Positions 1-6,427 of a stretch of 10,736 nt of DNA are shown one piece after another. Source of the stretch: Beroe ovata (taxonomy: Eukaryota > Ctenophora > Nuda > Beroida > Beroidae); NCBI GenBank assembly GCA_946803715.1, contig CAMPET010000467.1:6774-17509 (forward strand). The letters are read 5' to 3'. A model generated the notes under the pieces. The model was not told the origin of the DNA. It worked only from the letters and a program-made list of their open reading frames with translations, and did not search any database. Within the stretch, counting starts at the first letter, position 1. Every line of letters starts with the position of its first letter. The translations under genes and the position numbers were made by a program.

Positions 1-13
1 CTATATGATGAAA
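1..13 (+). CDS. Probable right edge of an internal exon of the tyrosine-tail gene (partial)
   Basis: The first 13 bases end at AAA|GTGAGG, a good splice donor. Read in phase 0 like every later junction of this gene, the codons are ..Tyr-Met-Met-Lys. If this donor is used, the intron to the next exon at 347 is 333 nt now, and would have been about 67 nt before the palindromic element at 56-319 inserted. That is a sensible size for a short intron. An alternative is that coding continues to base 49, giving an acidic stretch with EEYLTI that resembles the other modules. The only donor there (GTGATA at 50) would leave phase 1 and hit a stop on joining exon 347. The exon is cut by the window edge, so this remains tentative. 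Confidence 0.35.
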
Positions 14-55
14 GTGAGGAATATCTCACTATTCTAGGACTGAAAAACAGTGATA

Positions 56-319
56 TTTTTCCCAAAACCAAATAAGATTTGGTTGTTTCTGTTCGCGGCA
101 TCTGACGTTCCTTATTCTAAACTCTATGATATGAAAAAGAACGCGGCATATTCGACAGACTGCCGCAACATCACTAGAAAAAGCTGCAGTGTTTCTACAT
201 GTGATGTGGCGGCAGTCTGTCGAATATGCCGCGTTCTTTTTCATATCATAGAGTTTAGAATAAGGAACGTCAGATGCCGCGAACAGAAACAACCAAATCT
301 TATTTGGTTTTGGGAAAAA
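56..319. mobile_element. Near-perfect palindromic MITE-like foldback element with TA target duplication
   Basis: Bases 56-166 and 209-319 are perfect reverse complements over 111 bp. After one mismatch (167/208) the arms continue for 7 bp, then 6 bp more past a 3-nt bulge, leaving only a short loop around CTGCAG (184-189). The ends read TTTTTCCCAAAACC, and each side is flanked by TA (54-55 and 320-321). A TA duplication is typical of Tc1/mariner-type transposition, so a non-autonomous MITE mobilised by such a transposase is the best reading; the family is not identified. The two mirror-image open frames across it (about 29-292 minus, 50-322 plus) arise from the palindrome and are not genes. 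Identity of the arms suggests a recent insertion or ongoing arm-to-arm conversion. It lies inside an intron, 27 bp before the next exon. Confidence 0.85.
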
Positions 320-346
320 TAATAAGATAATATATTACGGTTTCAG

Positions 347-388
347 ATTGATTCAACGTACTCCACTATTGATCCGAAATATAAGGAG
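347..388 (+). CDS. Internal microexon, tyrosine module IDSTYSTIDPKYKE
   Basis: A 42-nt exon between acceptor TTTCAG (341-346) and donor GAG|GTAGGT (389). It encodes 14 residues, IDSTYSTIDPKYKE, in phase 0 at both ends. The YSTI core (Tyr, +3 Ile) is a typical SH2-domain target once phosphorylated. The exon has the same length and phase as the exon at 604-645 and shares D-x-x-YSTIDP with it, so the two are clearly a duplicated pair. The acceptor has a poor pyrimidine tract and lies only 25 bases beyond the flanking TA of the foldback element, so inclusion may depend on that insertion. Function within the protein is inferred: one phosphotyrosine docking site in a cytoplasmic tail. Confidence 0.65.
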
Positions 389-428
389 GTAGGTGTTTCA
401 TTGATCACAGTGTTACAGAATGATTCCT

Positions 429-592
429 TGACACCACCCTCTCCTGACACTTGAACTATCCCCTGACACCACCCTCCCCTAACACTTGAACTATCCCCTG
501 ACACCACTCTACTTTGACACCACTCTGCTCTGACGCCAATCTTCTGATACCATTTTCCCTGACACCGCCCCTCATCACTTTTCACTGACAAA
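429..592. repeat. C-rich intronic minisatellite built on TGACACCACYC
   Basis: TGACACC-like words start at 429, 464, 499, 515, 531, 545, 560 and 586. The first three are 35 bp apart and share the block CACTTGAACTATCCCC, so this is a 35-bp tandem repeat that decays into a 14-16-bp period. The array fills most of the 215-nt intron 389-603 and runs almost into the acceptor of the next exon. Its words (CTGAC, CTAAC) match the CTRAY branch-point consensus. A minus-strand open frame over it (343-591) is a product of the repeat and is not called. Confidence 0.85.
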
Positions 593-603
593 TCCCTTTT
601 CAG

Positions 604-645
604 CCCGATCCTCTGTACTCAACGATTGACCCAGCATCACGAAAC
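604..645 (+). CDS. Internal microexon, tyrosine module PDPLYSTIDPASRN
   Basis: A 42-nt, phase 0-0 exon between acceptor CCCTTTTCAG (ending 603) and a consensus donor AAC|GTGAGT (646). It encodes PDPLYSTIDPASRN. The YSTIDP core repeats that of the exon at 347-388, at the same position within an exon of identical length, showing tandem exon duplication. Codon choices differ at most shared residues (for example TCC ACT versus TCA ACG), so the duplication is old and the amino acids are conserved by selection rather than recent copying. LYSTI is an SH2-docking, ITIM-like motif; the -2 residue is Pro instead of the canonical S/I/V/L. Confidence 0.75.
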
Positions 646-708
646 GTGAGTACCACAAATATTTTGCCTCACAATTTCTCATATTCCATTCCCTCATACC
701 TATTGCAG

Positions 709-741
709 CTGTACACAGTACGGCGTCGTATCATGCTATGT
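709..741 (+). CDS. Possible extra cassette microexon (LYTVRRRIMLC)
   Basis: A long pyrimidine-rich tract ends in TATTGCAG (708), and a donor TGT|GTGAGA follows at 742. Between them lie 33 nt, again phase 0-0, encoding LYTVRRRIMLC. In favour are the acceptor, better than that of the next exon, and the phase. Against are the basic and hydrophobic content unlike the acidic sister modules, a Tyr whose +3 residue is Arg, and very short flanking introns (63 and 51 nt). It could be an alternatively used cassette or a decoy acceptor. Confidence 0.25.
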
Positions 742-792
742 GTGAGAGTGTGACATTGTGACATTGTCGCGTCATGCAGTAACCCCATTCAG

Positions 793-852
793 AGTGAATC
801 GCAGTACGCTGACGTTACAGTTCCCCGAGCTAAAACAGTATCTCCAAATGAG
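793..852 (+). CDS. Internal microexon, tyrosine module with QYADV
   Basis: A 60-nt, phase 0-0 exon after acceptor CCCCATTCAG (ending 792). The 20 residues are SESQYADVTVPRAKTVSPNE, with YADV as the docking core and possible Ser/Thr-Pro phosphosites after it. The preferred donor is GAG|GTTACA at 853, which is not strong. A second donor, ACA|GTATCT at 838, is also in phase and would trim five residues. Splice signals are weaker here than for its neighbours, so the boundaries are less certain than the coding nature of the core. Confidence 0.55.
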
Positions 853-1030
853 GTTACATATCAGATACCTACATCCGAACGAATGTTGTACCTGTTAATT
901 ATGAGTTTATTAATTTTAAAGCAAAGCATACATCAGTTAAGCATTTCACTTGACTTTATCAAGGGAATGAAATATCACATTGTGTTTGCCGTTAAAAACC
1001 TGGATGAAACTGAAAATCCTCTTTGACCCC

Positions 1031-1107
1031 TAATAATAAAATGGAACCACTAATAATATAGTGGAACCACTAATAATATAGTGGAACCACTAACAATAGA
1101 ATGGAAC
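1031..1107. repeat. 20-bp tandem repeat, four copies, in an intron
   Basis: Units start at 1031, 1051, 1071 and 1091. Copies two and three are identical (TAATAATATAGTGGAACCAC), the first has two changes, and the last is partial and diverged. It sits 38 bp before the acceptor of exon 1146-1193. Confidence 0.9.
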
Positions 1108-1145
1108 GTTTCGTTTAAAACAAAAGTAAAATACTTATGTTTTAG

Positions 1146-1193
1146 GACGAAGAACCTGTTTACGCCCAAGTTGATCTCACCTCAAAATCGAAA
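1146..1193 (+). CDS. Internal microexon, tyrosine module DEEPVYAQVDLTSKSK
   Basis: A 48-nt exon between acceptor CTTATGTTTTAG (ending 1145) and the consensus donor AAA|GTGAGT (1194), phase 0-0. It encodes 16 residues, DEEPVYAQVDLTSKSK. The acidic run before a Tyr with Val at +3 is a standard SH2-ligand arrangement, similar to inhibitory receptor and adaptor tails; the -2 residue is Pro, so it is ITIM-like rather than a strict ITIM. In the spliced tail, the 604-645 and 1146-1193 modules are separated by the YADV exon. If that exon is skipped, YSTI and YAQV would be 11 residues apart, close to ITAM-like spacing. Confidence 0.8.
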
Positions 1194-1283
1194 GTGAGTG
1201 TCAGCTAGAGTAGTAATTAATACTCTCCCGGTGCATTTATCTGAGTTCTTTCCCCTAATTTCCCTCACATTTACTACAACCAT

Positions 1284-1370
1284 AACCCTAAGCCTAAACC
1301 TAAGCCTAAACCTAACCTCAACCCTTGACCAAGCCCTTATCGAACTAGCCTAACCCTGACCCTTACTTTA
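1284..1370. repeat. Degenerate telomere-like / CCTAA-rich intronic tract
   Basis: The stretch from 1284 to about 1317 is a run of CCTAAG / CCTAAA hexamers beginning AACCCTAAGCC, followed by CTCAACCC, CTAACCCTGACCC and similar. It resembles the C-strand of TTAGGG-type telomere repeats but is imperfect. It lies in the 201-nt intron 1194-1394 and, like the TGACACC array, places many CTAAC/CTGAC words just before a splice acceptor. Confidence 0.7.
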
Positions 1371-1394
1371 CAACCATACTCTTTCACCCCACAG

Positions 1395-1469
1395 AAAGAA
1401 CAGACTCCGGAAATGGAAGAGGACGAGCCTCCTGAAGTACCGATATATGGTTCTCATGTAGATTACAAG
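1395..1469 (+). CDS. Internal exon, acidic tyrosine module with VPIYGSHVDYK
   Basis: A 75-nt exon between acceptor CTTTCACCCCACAG (ending 1394) and donor AAG|GTAACA (1470), phase 0-0, encoding 25 residues. The first 15 are rich in Glu, Asp and Pro (KEQTPEMEEDEPPEV); the remainder carries two tyrosines in VPIYGSHVDYK. Neither Tyr has I/L/V at +3, so this module departs from the YxxI/V pattern of the others and may bind a different partner or be degraded. It is followed by the longest intron of the visible set (694 nt). Confidence 0.75.
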
Positions 1470-2033
1470 GTAACATACTCGTACAGACATGAGACACAAA
1501 TCACAGTAATATGGGAATATGTTAAACAGCTGAATTATACCTACTTGAAGGGAAATTTCAGTCCTGTACAATAATCCTCAAATCCTGCCTCTATTTGACA
1601 CCCTTGCCAAATTCTTTTTGATGAATTTTTACCTGGTATATTTGTTGTTATTGGACAAAAATATGCAGAAAAATGTTATGGGCCAAAAAGGAGTCAAAAA
1701 CTATAGGTAATATTTGTTTGTAACGCGCGGGAACATTTGAGTGATGTGATTGTGTAGCTGTACACGCAAACCAGCGCGCGCGCATTGACGTACATGAATT
1801 TACTTCCCTGTTACCATATTTACAGCAACTTCACTTCTTATGAATGTAATTGAATAACCCTCCTTCTCACATTAGAACATTGCTAACAACTACTCTAACA
1901 TAGATTCTGGTACTATCTATTCTCTAGAACAGTCATCACATGAAATCCTTCCTGAAGTATTGTCGAACATTTTACCGACTTCTTAGTTCAACAGCATAAA
2001 CAGGCACAGAACGTGTTTACTGTTTGTACCTTG

Positions 2034-2140
2034 ACGTCACTTCCCTTCCACCAACCTTGACATCTAACTCTATTACAACCCACTTTTCGACACCATACCC
2101 TATGAATAGTTTGACCCCACCACCTTGACACCAGCTCACC
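2034..2140. repeat. TGAC-rich, C-rich tract before the terminal exon
   Basis: TGACGTCAC, TGACATC, CGACACC, TGACCCC and TGACACC words recur among CCACC-rich sequence, ending about 24 bp before the acceptor at 2163. It is a decayed relative of the array at 429-592. I see no exon in phase elsewhere in the 694-nt intron 1470-2163. A short (GC)n run lies at about 1773-1783. Confidence 0.5.
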
Positions 2141-2163
2141 GCCACCTCTCTTCTCTCTCTCAG

Positions 2164-2316
2164 GGCAAGGGAGGAGAAGATGACACGTACATAACTGTGG
2201 AATTCAAGCCCAAATCAGCCCGCCCCCGGCCCTCACCACAGACTCACCCACCCCGAGATGCAGAGGCCGTATACACAACGATCACTGAACTTCGGCCAAT
2301 TAATGACGAGGGATAG
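2164..2316 (+). CDS. Terminal coding exon of a tyrosine-motif cytoplasmic tail
   Basis: The acceptor CTCTCTTCTCTCTCTCAG (ending 2163) has an excellent pyrimidine tract. The exon opens in phase 0 and reads 50 residues to TAG (2314-2316). Motifs in order: acidic GGEDDTYITVEF at residues 3-14 (Tyr 9, Val +3), a basic proline-rich stretch at about 15-31 (SARPRPSPQTHPPR, possible SH3 ligand), and EAVYTTITEL at 34-43 (Tyr 37, Ile +3). With upstream exons the visible tail is at least 139 residues with six YxxI/V sites. The family giving this architecture is the cytoplasmic tail of immune-type or adhesion receptors, or a docking scaffold; the ectodomain is outside the window, so the receptor identity is inference. 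No AATAAA was found in the next 600 bp. Confidence 0.85.
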   Translation, partial: GKGGEDDTYITVEFKPKSARPRPSPQTHPPRDAEAVYTTITELRPINDEG

Positions 2317-2957
2317 GTCAAGAAATTTCACTGCAAACACAAGAATAATCGAGGATTGATATCGCTTGGGGCGCATCATCTCGGCTAGGAAAAATTTGGG
2401 GGAAGCTATTTCTACATCATGGATAAACTGCGTCCCGCCTTGTTGTCCCGTATAACAGCTGAGAACAAAACCAATTTGATGATTTAATAACTGAACTTGT
2501 TGATTGAATTTAACTTTGATTACTTTTTTGTTGATTTCTATTTTCAGATAGGTACTTTCTATTGATTGTTTCTTAAGATTTGAATTACTATGAACTTGAC
2601 CGGTATAATTTGTTTGGATTTGAATTTTTAGCTTACCGTTTCAATTTTATCGACGGATTGTTCGAATTCGCAAACTTGAACTAGTATTAGCTAGCTTGTA
2701 AATGAGCCTTTAACGAATGCTCATTATAGGATGGAATGATGAAATAAGGAACCCTCCGATCCGAGTTGAACTGAAAGTATGGAACAGAAAGTATAGAACT
2801 GAAAGCATGGAACTAAAAGTCGGTACTGAAAGATGGAAATGAAAATGGAAAGACAGTACTTTCTATGTAAGTTTTTGTAAATAGGCATTTTTGCATTCTA
2901 ACGTTTAAATAATATCAATCATATATTCACAAATTATCACAGAAAAATATAAATAGA
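2317..2957. other. Convergent intergenic region / 3' untranslated sequence
   Basis: This lies between the stop of the tyrosine-tail gene and the stop of the minus-strand gene. It is AT-rich, without a coding frame. A strong splice acceptor-like tract (TTTTTTGTTGATTTCTATTTTCAG, shortened: ends at 2547) could mark a 3'-UTR intron or an alternative last exon; in phase 0 it would add only five residues before a stop. The best polyadenylation signal for the minus gene is a weak AATATA on the minus strand (2922-2927). Confidence 0.5.
2768..2857. repeat. Degenerate 13-14-bp tandem repeat (GAACTGAAAGTATG type)
   Basis: About six units of the pattern GAACTGAAAGTATG, drifting to GGAAATGAAAATG, run purine-rich on the plus strand between the two convergent genes. 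Confidence 0.8.
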
Positions 2958-3746
2958 TCAACACGATAATTCCTCTGATCCAAGATCACTCTTGAAGCTG
3001 GAGGAGTAGATGTTCTGTAGAGCTTCTATATCTTCCTCGTCAAAACAAAACACATCTCGAATAGTTGGGGCATCCTCCGAAATATAGGTTGTTCTCTGCG
3101 ACTCCAGCGTCGCTGTGTTACGTCTGTGACACCGTCGTGTCACCCTGCCCTGCACCTCACTGGGATGTTTTGCTGCCGTTGCTAGGATACCAGGGTCGAG
3201 ATACAGGTCGGGAGATGGGATGAGGGGGCTGCTGATCAGTAGATCGGGGGTCAGGAGGAATGTGCCCTCAACCACCTTCCTGTGAAGGGAGTGAGGGAGG
3301 ATGGGGGATATGAGGTCGGCGGAGGGAGTGGCAGAGGGTGGCGCTTCCACCGGGTTGAATATCTCATCAACAAGGAACCCAGAGTTGAGGAACAACTTCT
3401 TATCGACAATGTCGGAGTTTCTGTAGATCTTGCAGAAATCGTCATGATGAGCGGTTGAGGTTCTCATCGGTGCTCCTGATCCATCACCGGGGAAGTGGAC
3501 AGAGTTTGGTCGGGAGTGACTGGGACGTGTATTGCTGGACATGGGCAGGTGAAGAGAGGCAGGACGGTTCTTTTTGCTCCGTCTCGTGAGGGTGTTTGGA
3601 GAACGCTTCATGGTCATCTTGCGGCTGTTGGTTTTGGGTCGGAGTCGGACAAGGGCGGGGCTCGATGAGTGACTCCGCTTCGGGAGGATTGATTTGCTGG
3701 AGCTAGATCGGCGAGAGGGAGTGTTGGATGAGACACAGGCACCCAT
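2958..3746 (-). CDS. Intronless gene for a predicted myristoylated/palmitoylated Ser-rich protein
   Basis: This 262-residue protein is not one I recognise. It begins MGACVSS: Gly2 and Ser6 fit the N-myristoylation consensus, and Cys4 is placed for palmitoylation, as in Src-family kinases and G-alpha subunits. Residues 8-80 are strongly basic and Ser-rich (RRSSSSKS, KRSHSSS, KRSP, RRSKKNR), suiting lipid-headgroup contact and basophilic kinases. The middle, about 100-185, has Y108 in KIYRNSD (YxN, Grb2-type SH2 ligand) and Y182 in LYLDP. The last 40 residues are acidic, with Y221, Y247 and a terminal SC. There is no kinase, GTPase or membrane segment. The ATG is the first in frame after a TATA box, with G at +4. 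It points toward the tyrosine-tail gene, 641 bp apart stop to stop. A membrane-tethered adaptor is plausible but unproven. Confidence 0.75.
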   Translation of the reverse strand: MGACVSSNTPSRRSSSSKSILPKRSHSSSPALVRLRPKTNSRKMTMKRSPNTLTRRSKKNRPASLHLPMSSNTRPSHSRPNSVHFPGDGSGAPMRTSTAHHDDFCKIYRNSDIVDKKLFLNSGFLVDEIFNPVEAPPSATPSADLISPILPHSLHRKVVEGTFLLTPDLLISSPLIPSPDLYLDPGILATAAKHPSEVQGRVTRRCHRRNTATLESQRTTYISEDAPTIRDVFCFDEEDIEALQNIYSSSFKSDLGSEELSC

Positions 3747-3832
3747 GGATCTGTTGTTGATTGAGATAAGTTGAGGTAGATTGCAGTGTAGTAGAAAGTG
3801 TGTTGGATGATTCGTCAGAATTCGTTACCGGG

Positions 3833-3839
3833 TTATATA
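3833..3839 (-). promoter_or_regulatory. TATA box of the MGACVSS gene
   Basis: The minus strand reads TATATAA, 87 bp before the ATG at 3746. With usual spacing, transcription would start near 3805, giving a 5' leader of roughly 60 nt. The position supports both the chosen start codon and a single-exon 5' end. Confidence 0.6.
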
Positions 3840-3870
3840 CCACAACTCTCTGATTTCACCCCTCGTTACC

Positions 3871-3976
3871 TGACACCACCCCGATCCTGCTCGGCGTGAA
3901 TGATGTGAAATTTGATCCTTGTTGAGTAAACCCATGCAGGGGGAGTGGTGTCATGTTGTAGTGTCGGGTGGTGTCA
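3871..3976. repeat. Inverted TGACACCACCC motifs upstream of the minus gene
   Basis: TGACACCACCC at 3871-3881 faces its perfect complement GGGTGGTGTCA at 3966-3976, and a third copy (GTGGTGTCA) lies at 3945-3953. This is the same word that forms the intronic array at 429-592. Here it sits 30-140 bp upstream of a TATA box, so a cis-regulatory role is possible, as is simple spread of a repeat. Confidence 0.6.
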
Positions 3977-4055
3977 ATGTACTACGCGGTCACATTCCAT
4001 CTACTGTGATCAGGGGGTCTGATTTCACAATATTCCTGTATGGGACTGGGGAAGA

Positions 4056-4153
4056 GAATTGTTATGCGTGTCATCAATCAATCATTGATATTCCAATTAC
4101 TAGTATCATGATGGAATTCCTATCGAAGGACATGATTGATTGGGCATTATCTC
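4056..4153. repeat. Imperfect inverted repeat centred on ACTAGT
   Basis: CAATCAATCAT (4075-4085) pairs perfectly with ATGATTGATTG (4132-4142). Inner ATTCCAATTA / GATGGAAT blocks mirror each other around ACTAGT at about 4098-4103. It may be the remnant of a small foldback element. The 81-codon plus frame at 3919-4164 overlaps it and looks like chance. Confidence 0.5.
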
Positions 4154-4195
4154 GGGTAATTTAATGCGTAGCATTGTTTATGCTAGGGATTACCG
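4153..4195. repeat. Two-part hairpin
   Basis: TAGCAT (4169-4174) and ATGCTA (4180-4185) form a 6-bp stem with loop TGTTT. An outer stem pairs CGGGTAAT (4153-4160) with ATTACCG (4189-4195), one base bulged. It adjoins the inverted repeat just upstream and may be part of the same decayed element. Confidence 0.5.
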
Positions 4196-5886
4196 TGCAA
4201 AAGGATCAATTTAGCCAATCAGCTAAAAATGAACAGAGCCCGAAAAGTTTATTGAAACTTCTCGATTAATCAACCCTCATAAAAAATAATTTAATTACTC
4301 GTCATCCTTCGAATCAAATTGAGCTACAAGGTCTTCGAAATGCTACAGCCAATTCATCATAACCGCCGGATTATTTGATACTTCAACTTGTCTCTTTCTG
4401 TTACGAATTCTTTCTGTAAGTGTAGCGAAATCTTTCTGTTACGAAATCTATCAGAACTTCTAGGACCTAAAATCTAGGTGTTATACGTTTATGCCTTTTC
4501 CACTAAGCATTGTTAAGTTCGAAGCCGTATGTACACTATATTGCGTTGAGCAAATCTGTTCTAAACGCGCTTTAAAAAACCGTGGCTGAAAATTGCTTCA
4601 ATTTCATCACCATTTTCTGACTCTGTATATTTTAGCAGTTTTCCAAAACTTCTTTTCCGTGCTTATTTTGGCTTTTTTAACACACACGGCATATCGTAAC
4701 TATCTGACTCGTTTCATGAAAACTTCTTAGTTTTTCGATAATATCTTCATCCAAGAGATTTCATCAATCTCTTGGATATATCATTATTGCATTCGACTGT
4801 ACACACTTTTAGCGAAGACCTAAAATATTGGACTGATCTGTTGTAGAGGACTGATCTGGAGTAGGGCTGATCAATCATAGAATAGTCTCTGCAAATCGGA
4901 AATTTCTTCAGATCGTACTGTACCTAGCACAAACAACAGCAACTATTAGTATTTATGGATAGTCTAAACTATACTTTCTTAATCTACAGCATGCCTCAGC
5001 TGCGTCTATGTAGCTAATGTATGTCACTATGTCAACTAATTAAATAATTATGTAATATTAATTAACCACCCGACAATGATAAACCACATACTGCATTTCA
5101 TCTTTCATGATAGCATTGCCTCATATATATGTCCCGCCGTCCGGTTCCTGCCATCACTTTCTACCCAGCATATTACTTTGAGGGGAGAGCGCGCACAAAC
5201 CCTGGCATCCACAGGAATTACAGAATTCTAATCCTTCATGATCATCCTCCACATGCAATGTCGGTCCTCTTTGCAAAAAACCATTCTCCTTTTGCCTGAC
5301 ACACACACCGCGATTGCAGGAGGACGCTTCCTTCTTCATCTCTAATTCTGTTTGTTCATCACCAAATCACTTTCCATAATCACTTTCCATAATCCCACCA
5401 CCATATAGCTCACGATTTGTGATATTTGGAAAGGGCGCCCATAGTTTTGTAAAATACGTGTTAAGCGGACTCATGTATGCCCATGTTTTTATTTTAGTTG
5501 CGTGATACACTTTCTAAAATAGTAATAGTATCGGCACAAGTAAAAGGTGCGAAAGATCTGCAAATTTTGATGACAGCCGAGTTTTTAGTACAGACATTTG
5601 AATAACATATATTCACCATGTGACCTCCTTATATTGTATCGCCGATACTTGTTATATTCTATCTAATCATTCAAAACTTGAATAATAACTTAAATAATTA
5701 TAACCTTATAAAGCTGTGTAAAGTATGTATGAACTCGATATTAGGTTGTCATATTGCGGGTTATGCGTTTTTCATGTTATCCAGGTTAGTCGAAAAATTA
5801 AAAATCCATTTCCGTTTTCTGTTCGGGAACTCAAACGCGGACCCTGGAATTTTAACTATCTGTTCCTTCTTGTGGTCTCCTTTTAG
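4196..5886. other. Gene-free AT-rich region with minor repeats
   Basis: I see no supported gene over these 1.7 kb. It holds a near-perfect hairpin (4241-4250 with 4255-4264), three TCTTTCTG copies at about 4391-4440, a perfect 12-bp hairpin at 4749-4777, and a 13-bp tandem duplication AATCACTTTCCAT (5365-5390). Open frames at 5154-5339 (minus) and 5678-5890 (plus) have no matching promoter, splice or composition support. Confidence 0.6.
4749..4777. repeat. Perfect 12-bp hairpin
   Basis: ATCCAAGAGATT (4749-4760), loop TCATC, then AATCTCTTGGAT (4766-4777). No T-run follows and no gene abuts it, so no function is assigned. Confidence 0.8.
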
Positions 5887-5954
5887 GTGATGCGTCGGTT
5901 CCTAGTCTCAGTAGTGTCTCGCTAAGTCCCCACAGAGGCTCTCACCTGTTTTAG
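5887..5954 (+). CDS. Weak candidate terminal exon
   Basis: A long pyrimidine-rich tract ends CTCCTTTTAG at 5886. With two bases of a split codon, the frame reads DASVPSLSSVSLSPHRGSHL-F to a TAG at 5952-5954, a Ser-rich 21-residue tail. An AATAAA lies 130 bp further on. There is no upstream exon I can connect, and a strong minus-strand donor (CAG|GTGAGAG at about 5941-5949) overlaps, so the strand is uncertain. Treat as a lead, not as a gene. Confidence 0.2.
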
Positions 5955-6083
5955 TTAAGCCACTGGGACTCTCAAAGTATGAATCACGCGCCTAGATGGA
6001 ATCACTGGCGTTTTTGGCGATTTGCCAGCTAAACCTAGCACAGCTATAATTCGTGTCTTGCAACGTTTGGTCTTGCATTGTTT

Positions 6084-6089
6084 AATAAA
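6084..6089 (+). terminator. AATAAA polyadenylation signal candidate
   Basis: A canonical hexamer within TTTAATAAACAATG, 130 bp after the stop of the candidate exon at 5887-5954. In AT-rich DNA this can occur by chance, so it only weakly supports that exon. Confidence 0.25.
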
Positions 6090-6427
6090 CAATGTAATAA
6101 TTGCCGTATACACTGAGGTAATTATTAGATTCTACTAATTACTTAATTGCTAATCTAACTCTCCCCTTTTACCTGTCTTGTCATATGGTCACATAGTAGA
6201 ATTAGTGTGTTGATTCAACTAAATGCTTGCCAAGATTTGCTAGCTTGATTTTGTTGGTAGTCATAGTCTAAGCTAATCTTGCTACAAACAGATCTGTAAC
6301 TCCCTCTCACGATCTGTCAAAATTAAGCAGCTCCCTTCATTATGATTATTGCGACTATAATTGCTTTGTATTTCAAGCTGTAAAATTATTTGCCGTAATT
6401 TCATTCATTCTTTTTGTCTCGCTGCAG

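Noticed and set aside
1-49. Longer first exon with EEYLTI
   Set aside because: The motif fits the style of the gene, but the only donor (50) is phase 1 and joining to 347 gives an immediate stop; pre-insertion intron would also be only about 31 nt. The donor at 14 is preferred.
29-322. Two 87-90-codon open frames on opposite strands with almost the same protein
   Set aside because: They are mirror images produced by the perfect palindrome of the foldback element; no independent coding evidence.
343-591. 82-codon minus frame
   Set aside because: Translation of the TGACACC tandem array on the opposite strand of two supported exons.
1284-1317. True telomere or chromosome end
   Set aside because: Units alternate CCTAAG and CCTAAA, the run is only about 34 bp and it lies between two supported exons, so it is an intronic simple repeat.
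1368-1571. 67-codon minus frame
   Set aside because: Lies antisense to the supported exon 1395-1469 and has no features of its own.
3919-4164. 81-codon plus frame upstream of the minus gene
   Set aside because: Overlaps repeat words and an inverted repeat; no promoter, domain or splice support.
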